This document shows positions 33,315 to 45,300 of a stretch of 64,000 nt of DNA, piece by piece (the stretch's first letter is position 1; every line of letters begins with the position of its first letter). The position numbers were made by a program, and so were the translations under genes. The DNA comes from Henricia sp. BOLD:AAB3569 (taxonomy: Eukaryota > Echinodermata > Asteroidea > Spinulosida > Echinasteridae), in contig JBBELK010000450.1 of assembly GCA_037783545.1 (NCBI GenBank), positions 682,001 to 746,000 on the forward strand, written 5' to 3'. The notes under the pieces were generated by a model. The model had not been told where the DNA came from. It saw nothing but the letters and a program-made list of their open reading frames with translations, and made no database searches.

Positions 33315-36300
33315 CTGGAAGAAAAGCAATAATTTTTACAATAAAAATCTAAGTATTCAAAATGTAAACAACAATAAATACAGTCGATCCTCAACAATTA
33401 GAGCATTGTTAGTTCAACATCATCTTTATAACAAGGAAAATTGAGGTGTTACTCCTTTGTTCTTCGTTAATTTCATTTCAACAAAGTATTATAACAGCTA
33501 TTTGTCATAATAGAGAGGTTTTGCAAGTGCACGGATACAGTTAGCACGACGAATATGGATAGCACGACGGATACGTCACAAGTTGTGACGTCATACACGT
33601 ACATGTATCACTATCTGCTACGCGTTTGAACGGCACGCATATCGAGCTCGCTATGCATAAGCATAGTGAAATCTTGGATTTCCAGTGTTTTACCTCATTT
33701 TTCGTTGCGATCACATAGCCAGGTGTAAAAGTGTATGAAGTATGAATTATGAATGTCTATGAACTTTTTGTGCAGTTCAAAGCTTTGGGTTAAAAGTAAA
33801 AATAGTATCAAAGCCGCGTTGTGCAGGGTAGTTTTCCCACTGTCTGAAATATACGCCTTTTAGCTAATACGCTGTAGTTTTGAAGTTGCAAAAAACAATT
33901 ACTAATGAAATGTCAAAGAAACTACAGACAAAATACAAACAATGAAACATTAGAAACGAAAGCTTAAACAGCTAGAATTCCCCCATCCACATTTTTAGTT
34001 TTCCTGTTTATCATGGAGGTTTATGTTTCTACAACGCGATTACAACGTGTTTTCCGCCAAAAACCGACAGTATTTGTTTAAAACGCAATTCAGTTCCGAC
34101 CCTCTTCACCCGGAATTCTGAAACGCTCGAGGTCACTTGGTTTGTTTACAAACAGGGGCGATACGTCATCCTGAGAAACACACAAAACGGCCTGTGCAGT
34201 ATTGAATGGAAAATATACGAAGTGTATGTTCATCATGCCTGTTCTGTCCTTGTAATTCAAAATACAAACGTGAAAACACCTGATGTAAAACGACAATAAT
34301 CTACTATTACCTTTTTTGTGAAAAAAATCGTAAAATTGTGGCTCACAATGAAGTCGAGTCTTTTGAAGGAAACACTGTTGCATTGCGACCGGTGTTTGTC
34401 ACGGAACGAACAGCGGTCCGTGTACAGCAGTGGAAATGGTGCCTGCGAGCCGCGCCGTAGTTCCCACGTGTTTGAAATTGGCACACGGTATATGCACATC
34501 GGCCGGTACAAGTTAGAATGAGCGACTAATTTTTCTCTCTTCGTAATAAAAAAGAATTTTAGCTTCTGCTCTTTTTTTTCATGATGTCTGGTAAAACATA
34601 CAACCACGCAACTACTGGGCATATCTCTGGCTTTTTGGACCAAAACAATTCTTCAAAAAACACCATCTAACAGAGACGGTTTTCCAAGTTTTTTGCGTGT
34701 AAACGTATGGAGCTAACAATCGTGTTGACTTTTCTTTCTCAGGATTGCGTCACGGGGTCACGCGAATATCATGAATACCTAATGAGCGTTTCAGAAATCG
34801 CGAAAATCTCATTTTCGAAAAGCGCACTTTTGCTTGCAATCTATCCACTTAAAACCGACAATTAAAAAATTAATAAAAATCCACGTCGGCAAGAGGGATG
34901 TTTGGACTATCGAAAAAAGCCTAAATGCTGGATTTTCATCTAGGGGGATTCTTCCTCTTTAAGCAAACTTCAGCAAAGAAAGCAATGAGATCTAAAGTGT
35001 ACACTGTTCAGAAAAGAAGTGTATTTTCCCAAAAACATGAAACCGCAACTGAAAGAAATGGCAAGGACATGCAGACTTACTACAATACATGTTAGGAGCC
35101 CACTACAGAGCACCGGGATTAAGAGACAGCGTGATGTTATGTAGGTAGATTTGTTGGGAATACTCTAGTAAAGACAATGGAAAAGAAAATGACCACTAAG
35201 CATTAATGATCGTAAACGTAACAGTTGATATAAATTGAAATTGTTTCAATACAACAGAATTTTGCATGTAACCTTTGCACTGTATCTGGTGCCCCAAATT
35301 TATCATTTTCGTATAAAGGTGCAGTTCAGATGTCCACACACTGTGCATGCTGTTCCTGCACGGTGGTCTTAAGTTGTGCGAAACCGTAAAGGGCAATTCC
35401 ATGATCAGGTGGACATTTCCACAAATTTTGCAATTTTTATATTTGCGTACAAACTGACTTTCAATGATAGTATACATGATTGTTAAACTGTTACCCGGTA
35501 CAAATAGTTTTATTCCCCTGTGTGATTGAAGATATGCATGATTAAAACCAACCTGAGCAAAAACCAGCTCCTTTTTCGTCTAACTTTTGAGAAAACAGTC
35601 AAAAAAGAGTTTGCAGTCATTTCGCCCCAAAACAACTTCGCCCTGAACCATTTCGCCCTGAACCACGGCCTGTGCATGAAGTGGTTTTGGGGCGAAGTAG
35701 CATTTGGTCGATGAAGTGTTTGGACGAAGTGATTTGGGGCGAAGTGGCACTTGGGAGAAATGGTTTTGGGGCGAATTGAATTTTTGTTTCATGAGACGAA
35801 AACTAATTGTTTTACTCATTTCTCAAAGACTATAGCACTTTAGACAAAACCATTTCAGGGGAAGTTTTCTACGGTCATCATGTTTATATTGTGTAAGTTA
35901 GGCGTAAATCTGTGTAAATCATGTATACTGACTTTAAATGGTAGCATACGAAAAAAGATTCTGCAAAAACATGTTTTGTGTTGAATTGTTGTGGAAAATG
36001 TACTACAAATATATTTTCGTGCGTGAAATGTCATACATTTTGTAGGCATGGGGACAGCCGTAACGTTACTAACCATAATTGTTTTAATAGTTCTTGATAC
36101 TGGTGAGAGTAGGTGTGACTTCTCATACACAGTCACATGCCAGTAAACATGCAATGAAAGAAATATAATGGTTTGTTTCAGTTGTGTCCCATTTGAGTAA
36201 ACTTTTTGTTTGAAGACAGGCTTTTTTTGCATGTCCTATTTTTGTAACATTGCTAACCGAGATTAAATTTGTTATTACTATTCATAAATTTGGGGCTAAA

Positions 36301-39300
36301 TGATTTTAGTTATTGCTGTCCAGTAGATGTTGGTGAGGTGCATTGATGGTACCAAAATGGAGAACTGACAAGCTTTCGTGTTGAACAGAGGATAGAACTC
36401 CAGTAAGTTGCTAAATATGTAATGTTACTAACTGTGGAATTGCCCTAAACACAGTATTGATTCTGTACTTACACCCAGTCACATTACACAGCAGCAACAA
36501 TTTAGTCTGGTAATCTGGATACTAAGGGCCTTTTTCCAAATCTCGGCTTCGTCTCTGTCTCCGGCTCCGTCTCCATTTCGCCATCTCGAAGCCGCATACC
36601 AAACTTCGGCTCGGCTTCAGGCTTCCTTTTGAGGCTTCGTTTTGGCCCAAATTAGGCTCCAAAACGAAGTCAACTAAAGAGGTGACTTCGGCCGGCTTCG
36701 TGACGTCATGAACTAGAAAATCACGTGACAGCAACAAAAACTTTTGCAGGTTTGGTAAACTTTGCCGCCGACAAAACTCGTCTGCTAGCGCTTTAAAAAA
36801 GCCGGTGAAAAAGAGTGGTAGGCCTACTAGGCCCAACTAGTGTTCCGAACGGTTTTTGGTTTGGCTTCGCTAAAGTGAAGCCGGAGGCGGTTGGAGCTGA
36901 AACCGGAGCCTGGAGCCTGAAGACGGAGTCGAGATTTGGAAAAGGGACTAAGTGTTTACATAAAATGAAGCACATCAGATACTATTCACTACAAACACAC
37001 AGAAGGCTAATTTGGCCCCCAGGGGCCAATTTCATGGCGCTGTTTAGCAAAAAAATTTGTTTAGCACAGAATTTCTTTGCTCTGTAAAATGGGTTACTAG
37101 CCAAAATTGTACGTCAAATTGTATTTTTTAGGAACAGGAGCAAAATATCAGTAAATACACATCACATACGATTTTGGCTGGCAAACCAGTTTTGCAAAAT
37201 AAAGCAAATAAATTCTGTGCTAAGCAAATTTTTTTGCTAAACAGCGCCATGAAATGCATAGTTCCGAGATTGCCAAATTAACCCAGCCACCCTTGGATAT
37301 TGTTGCTATGCCTCGCACGCTATTGTCAAAATGGCTACACACACTGCACAAACCAATGGGACTTTCAACCGAAAGCAAAGATTCATAGGAGTAAACTCAA
37401 ATGTATTAATGTTTCAGGGTCGACAGTTACTGTAGCATGCACTTAGTAAAAGGCCAGTGATACAGAGATGCCGTATATTCATAAAAATTCGCTTTCTCAC
37501 ATTTGAACAGCGAATCGCCCGGCCTTGAAACAAAAAATTCACCCGGAACACCACGTACAACGTATGGCAGAATATCGCGTGATGTTGTTGTAAGGCAATG
37601 CACTTTGACCTATGTGGGCGCTGTCTGCTAGCTCTGTTGTGATTGGTCGGCGAGTTTGGTTGATTGACAGGTCGGAACTATGCATTGGCCCCTGGTCTTG
37701 AGTTTGGGACACTAGACTATGTATGTATATGTACATGTATATGGGCATTTATATAGCGCTCTTACACGAGGTTTCACAGCGCTTTGCATCCATGGTGCCT
37801 TGTGGTGGATTCACACGGACACTTTTCACACGTTAACGTGTGTAAATTTGTATGCGTCGCCTAGAGAAAATACAAAGTAGAGGGAATTTGGTCTGAACCG
37901 TTGCACTGAAACTCACACTATGACAAAAAATACTGGTCGCCCACAAGTTGATTATGTGGTTTTCAGGTTGTCGTTTTACACCAAATTCCCACCATGCTGC
38001 ATTTGAAGAGTTTCATCGCAAAACAAGATAAACGCCGTATAACAAAAATGAGATAATGGTGTTAGTACATTCTCAATTGTTGGTCCTATACATTTGTCAA
38101 ATAGATTATTGGCAAACTGTGTTATATCCCAAAAACTGTTTTATCCACAAAACTGTTTTACTTATTGGAATTTGCCATTGACTGTAGTGCTTTAGCTGTA
38201 ATATAAATTGGCCGTTTTCTCTCGGTGTTGCATGGGAGCGCAACTGGGCAAAGTTAAGTTTGAATACTTTGTCATACGAGTGGGTCTTTCCACAGTAAAG
38301 GGGGCATTTTAGCAACACAGACCATATTTTCCAGAAAATACCTTTGTCTGGTCTCAAAATAAAAATAAATAAGTTTCAGTTGTTCTGAAACTTAGGCCTG
38401 AAAAGGGTTACAAATAGTGTGACAACATGCCTATAATAGCAGGTTTTTATATAGCGCCATTCCATTTAGATCATGGCGCTGTTGCCATTATTACCGCTGC
38501 CGTCAGGAAATCACCAGAATCATTTCACTTCAACTAGGCCGGCAGCCTGGCCAAAGCGCACAACTCTATCAGCAGTTAGATTGTGGCATTCCCCATAACA
38601 GCTCACCAAATGTCGCTTGGGTTGACGAGGCAATTGAGACTAAGTGTCTTGCCCACAGACACAGACACACGTTGGCACAAGTGGGGCTCGAACCCATAAC
38701 CCTCTGATTACGAGCACGGCTGTGTACCCACTAGACCACACGTGCTCCCTTTCTAAAAACCCTGTTTACAAATTTCCAATATACGCTCGTAACCAGGACA
38801 GCCTAAAATGTAATACAAGTGTCCGTCCAGGTTACGAGCGTATATTGGGAATTTGTATACAGGGTTTTTAGAAAGGCATGTTGTCACACTATTTGTAACC
38901 CTTTTTGGGCCTTGGTTATCTCCTCAGAACAACTTAAACTTCTTTCTTTTATTTTGAGACCAGACAAAGGTATTTCCTTGAAAATATGGTCTGTGTTGCC
39001 AAAATGCCCCCTTTACTATGGAAGGACCCATATAGCATTTTGCAATGAAACTCTTCATTTTCTCAAGGAGACGAACGTCAGATTTTTGTGTGTTAATGCT
39101 TGAAAAACGATCAATGTAAATGCGCCCTTACCCCGGTCTTTCAGTTGCTTCCAACCACTGCTTGACTCTACCAACTAAAACACCACCCAGTAGAATTTGC
39201 GTAGGATGATAGATTAATAGTGGTATCGATATTAAAGACAGGTGTTCATAACCTGCAAACACGATCTTCAACATTGGAATGCCTGGACAGAACGACAAAA

Positions 39301-42300
39301 AACAAATTATTACACTGAATGTTTGTGCCTCATGTAACTCAGCTGGTAGAGCATCTGCCCGGTGTGTCAGAGGTCTTGGGGGAACCTGAGGTAGTATACC
39401 ACTGTGCATCATAGCTCAGCTGGTAGAGCATCTGCCGGGTGTGTGTCAGAGGTCTTGGGGAAACCTGAGGGAGTGTACCACTGTGCCTCATAGCTCAGCT
39501 GGTAGAGCATCTGCCCGGTGTGTCAGATGTCTTGGGGGGGAACCTGAGGGAGTATACCACTGTGCATCATAGCTCAGCTGGTAGAGCATCTGCCCGGTGT
39601 GTGTCGGAGGTCTTGGGTAAAACCCGAGGGAGTGTACCACTGTGCCTCATAGCTCAGCTGGTAGAGCATCTGCCCGGTGTGTCAGAGGTGTTGGGGAAAC
39701 CTGAGGGAGTGTACCACTGTGCCTCATAGCTCAGCTGGTAGAGCATTTGCCCAGTGTGTCAGAGGTCTTGGGGAAAACCTGAGGGAGTGTACCACTGTGC
39801 CTCATAGCTCAGCTGGTAGAGCATCTGTAGACCCGGTGTGTCAGAGGTCTTGGGGGAAAACCTGAGGGAGTGTACCACTGTGCCTCATAGCTCAGCTGGT
39901 AGAGCATCTGCCCAGTGTGTCAGAGGTCTTGGGGGAAAACCTGAGAGTGTACCACTGTGCCTCATGTAGCTCAGCTGGTAGAGCATCTGCCCAGTGTGTC
40001 AGAGGTCTTGGGGGAACACCTGAGGGAGTATACCACTGTGCCTCATAGCTCAGCTGGTAGAGCATCTGCCCGGTGTGTGTCAGAGGTCTTGGGGAAAACC
40101 TAAGGGAGTGTACCACTGTGCCTCATAGCTCAGCAGGTAGAGCATCTGCTCGGCATGTGTCAGAAGTCTTGGGTAAAACCTGAGGAGTATACCACTGTGC
40201 CTCATAGCTCATATGGTAGAGCATCTGTCCGGTGTGTCAGAGGTCTTGGGGGAAACCCGAGGAAGTATATCACTGTGCCTGATAGCTCAGCTAGTAAAGC
40301 ATCTGCCCAGTGTGTCAGAGGTCTTGGGGGAAACCTGAGGGAGTATACCACTGTGCCGCATAGCTCAGCTGGTAGAGCATCTGCCCTGTGGGTCAGAGTT
40401 CTTGAGGAGACCTAAGGGAGTATACCACTGTGCCTCATAGCTCAGCTGGTAGAGCATCTGCCTGGTGTGTGTCAGAGGTCTTGGGGGAAACCTAAGGGAG
40501 TATACCACTGTGCCTCTTAGCTCAGCTGGTAGAGCAATTACCCGGAGTGTCAGAGGTCTTGGGGAAACCTGAGGGAGTGTACCACTGTGCCTCATAGCTC
40601 AGCCGGTAGAGCATCTGCCCGGTGTGTCAGAGGTCTTGGGGAAAACCTGAGGGAGTGTACCACTGTGCCTCACAGCTCAGCTGGTAGAGCATCTGTCCGG
40701 TGTGGCAGAGGTCTTAGTGAAAACCTGAGGGAGTGTACCACTGTGCCTCATAGCTCAGCTGGTAGAGCATCTGCCCGGTGTGTGAGAGGTCTTGGGGAAA
40801 ACCTGACAGAGTGTACCACTGTGCCTCATAGCTCAGCTGGTTGAGCATCTACCCGGTGTGTGTCAGAGGTCTTGGGGGAAACCTGAGGGAGTGTACCACT
40901 GTGCCTCATAGCTCAGCTGGTAGAGCATCTGCCCAGTGTGTCAGAGGTCTTGGGGGAAAACCCGAGGGAGTATACCACTGTGACTCATAGCTCAGCTGGT
41001 AGAGCATCTGCCCAGTGTGTCAGAGGTCTTGGGGAAAACCTGAGGGAGTGTACCACCGTGCCTCATAGCTCAGCTGGTAGAGCATCTGCCCAGTGTGTCA
41101 GAGGTCTTGGGGAAAACCTGAGGGAGTGTACCACTGTGCCTCATGTAGCTCAGTTTGTAGAGCATGTGTGAGGGGTCTTGGGGGAACACCTGAGGGAGTA
41201 TACCACTGTGCCTCATAGCTCAGCAGGTAGAGCATCTGCTCGGCGTGTGTCAGAAGTCTTGGGTAAAACCTGAGGAGTATACCACTGTGCCTCAGCTCAG
41301 ATGGTAGAGCATCTGTCCGGTGTGTCAGAGGTCTTGGGGGAAACCCGAGGAAGTATATCACTGTGCCTAATAGCTCAGCTAGTAAAGCATCTGCCCAGTG
41401 TGTCAGAGGTCTTAGGGGAAACCTGAGGGAATATACCACTGTGCCTCATAGCTCAGCTGGTAGAGCATCTGCCCTGTGGGTCAGAGTTCTTGAGGAGACC
41501 TAAGGGAGTATACCACTGTGCCTCATAGCTCAGCTGGTAGAGCATCTGCCCGGTGTGTGTCAGAGGTCTTGGGGGAAAACCTGAGGGAATGTACCACTGT
41601 GCCTCATAGCTCAGCTGGTAGAGCATCTGCCCGGTGTGTCGGAGGTCTTGGGGAACACCTGAGGGAGTGTACCACTGTGCCTCATAGCTCAGCTGGTAGA
41701 GCATCTGCCCGGTGTGTCAGAGGTCTTGGGGAAAATCCGAGGGAGTATACCACTGTGCCTCATAGCTCAGCTGGTAGAGCATCTGCTCGGCGTGTGTCAG
41801 AAGTCTTGGGGAACAGCCGAGGTAGTATACCACTGTGACTCATACATGTAACTCAGCTGGTAGAGCATCTGCCCCGTGTGTGTCAGAGGTATTGGGGGAA
41901 AACCTGAGGGAGTGTACCACTGTGCCTCATACATGTAGCTCTGCTGGTAAAGCAACTGCCTGGTGCGTCAGAGGTCTTAAGTTCAAATCCGGAGTAAGGT
42001 TTTTCAGTCGAATGGTCGATTAAAATGTTGGGACATAAACTACTAAAGTGACATATCATTTGCCAGGGTAACTGGGTCTAAACATTCACTGGTAATCTGA
42101 AAAATCCATTACTAAAGCGCAGGGAAACAGTTCACTGGTTTTAGTGCAGACCAAATACCTTGGCAACACACAAAGGGTGACACGTTCACTTTAGTACTCT
42201 ATTGCAATCCTGCATGTACATACAGGTTTTAAGAAAAAAATGGAAAACCACTAAAACAGGTCTTCACTTACCTAAGGTAAGAGACTTGTGCGTGGCGCAA

Positions 42301-45300
42301 AACATGATTGCCACTGAATCACCAGGAGTGAAGCCAAGGTACCGGACTTGGGAGACGAAAAAGGTGAACGAAATAAGGCATACTTGCAGAATAAATACTG
42401 TGGGGGGAAACACAGTAGAATATATGTAGCTGCATCAGACTGTATATTACAGAACAATGCAAAATAGCAAAACAGCACATGGGGTACATTATTAGTTATC
42501 CCACGAGCGCGAGTGGAATACGGCATCATGTAGTGCGTTTGCGTCCCATATCCCACGAGGCCGAAGGCCGAGTGGGATATGGGACGCAGACGCACTACAT
42601 CATGCCGTATTCCACGAGCGCGAGTGGGATAACGAATTTATCTTCAAGCAAACGTGATGCACTAATAACGCGCACACTTTGCAGTCGCGCAGTCTGCAAT
42701 ACACGCGCGGGACGCAGTGCAGAGATAGCTAGATCAGATAGCTAGATTGAAGTGTGCAGCTCCGTGTATGTAGGGGACGCATGCATTTGGATTACCAGGG
42801 CGCATCACGCAGAGTGCGACATAAAATTCGGAAGACGGGACATAGGATAATGTCACACTGTTGTTGCCATGGATCCACCAATCAGAACCACGGATTCAAG
42901 TTTGCTTGAAGATAACAAAATATGTACCTCTTATGTATCTTTATGCATATTGACCAAAACATTAAATGTTGATACAGTGAAACCTGCTCTTAAGGCCACC
43001 TCTATAAAGAGGCCACCTGTCTAAAGTGGCCACATTTGTTCGGTCCCAAACCAGTTTGTACACAAACATATGGAGGTGGAACCTTGATATTGGGGCCCCT
43101 CTCTAACGCGGCCAGTGCACTAGGATTTCTGTGTGTACAATCATATGGCAGTTGGACCTGGATAATCTGGCCACACCCAGTAAATTGCCTCAATGAATAA
43201 AGCTACTCTGGGAAATTTGATGAGGAGCTTTAAAAAAAAATTAAAAACAAAAAAAATTTCAACTTTTTTATGAGGAAACCTTTCATACACCCGACTTTTA
43301 GCTGTTTTTCATCTATAGGCATGCTCTGTGGTATGTTTTATGATGTTTGGATATTCCTGCACGTGTACACTAGACCTCTATATAATGGCCACCTGCGTAT
43401 ACACAAGTTTCACTGTACCAGAGAGCAGAAACATGCTAGCGGTGTGCCAAATGAATCAGATATTCGAATATTCGATCTTCCATCGAATGTTCGAATAGCA
43501 TTTTACCGAATCAAATATTCGGTATTACCTTTTTTTTCAATGGGCAAACCGGCCCAGATCAAACCAAACGTATGATCCAATTCGAAAGTGTTTCAGAATG
43601 AATATCCTGTGGGTGAATAACATTACAGGATGTTTTTATTGAATGCAACGAGGCGGCTGATTTGGCATCGAAAATAGCTGAAAGAATCAAAAACATCCTG
43701 CACGCGGAAAATACACTTCAACAACTGTAGGTTCAGGTTACACAACTTCCTAGAATTTTATAATTTCTGCATCCATATAAAAATCAAAATTGCCAGGTAC
43801 TTCCTGGAATCACCAAGATAATGAGAACTGATTCTTCATAAAGACGGAATCTTGATTGCAATTCTAAACTTGAAATTGATTCTAATGGACTTCAGAGAGG
43901 ACCTGCTCAAGCCTACAATCCTGGCCAAAATGGTTGAGACACCTCCCCCGATCAATGTTGTTAGCCCACGCTGGAGCACAGACCGCGCAAAAAAAAGAAA
44001 CAAAGTTGAACGGGGGCCGGGGGCCCAGCGAGTTTTGGCCAGGAATGTAGACCTCAACACTGAAGTGTCCCATGCCTTTAAGAAGCATTTTCTGTTTCAA
44101 ACATCTTTTCTTAAAGGGGTGTGTTCCGATTTTACCAGAAATGGATTTCGTTATAATCCGACAATCATATAAAATAACTCCCCAAAATACTATCCACGGG
44201 AAGAATACAGGAAATTTGCAATCTCCAATTTGAATGTGGAAGCAAAAAGGTTGGTGTGTAATTACTGCACTTCTTTATGGAACCGGATAAATTAGTTTAC
44301 AAAACATCGGTGGGTTTTTGACGATATCTTTGAAAATATACGGAATGAGAACTCAAATTTTCAGAATGGTCATGAGACGAATATGACAAACGATATGGTA
44401 GCAAAATCTCAACATCCATGGAAAAATGGGAGGTCCAAAAATGTGATCAGGGGTCGATTTCACTAACGTTTACGATCCTTCGTAACTCGAGATGCAATGG
44501 GTTACCGCTCCGTAACTCGTGTAGCGTCCTAAGATCAATTTCAAGAAACTTGCGATGAGTGTACCGATGCATATATGCTATGGCAACGCACCGTAAGCTA
44601 CGATGAGGCAATGGGTCATCATAGCATACATTTTTTTACCAACAATGGTCATGGTTTTTGCTGTTTTTGGAAGACGAAACAAACTCTGCACAAAATGTAT
44701 TGGTACGCATCCCGCAAGCTGCGCACCAAATTTAATGCGCGAAGAGTTTAGTGAAATATTAGTTTAGTTTAGTGAAGAGTTTAGTGAAATCGACCCCTGG
44801 ACATGTTCCTTTAAGGGAATCTGACGGCCAATCTTACCTATAAAAACCATTGCAAACAAGCTGTAGTGGCCTATATGCAGCGCTGTATTGGAGAATGTAT
44901 CACAAAATGTGGAGTAAATAATGAGTAGTAGTACAGCTTTGCCAAGGGTTCCAAATGGCGGCTTGACTCGCTCGAGCCAGTCGCGGATGAATCGTCTTAC
45001 AACCTGAAATATGCAGAGGACAAAATAGACAGGAAAAGATTATAGGTACATGTACATGTATGAAACAAAATGGCATTATTAAAAGACAAATAATGTGTGT
45101 TTTTGATAAAATATTTTAATGAGTTGAAATTCATTTTAGTATCTTCTTATAATTAGATATTGGATGGCTTTGAGGCTGATACATACCGCACGAGTCATGA
45201 AATTACTGAACGAGCCGAAGGTAAGTTTGGTATTATTTTCATGACGAGTGAGGTATATTCTCAAATCACCCGAAAAGACGTCCAATACTATTATTGTTAT

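Noticed and set aside
39325-42003. Long open frames (75-113 codons, HSSAGRASA-rich on + and LPAELHEAQ-rich on -) as repetitive proteins
   Set aside because: They are translations of the tRNA-like satellite in several frames; the ~79-base period is not a multiple of 3 in most units, and there is no start context, signal or splice support.
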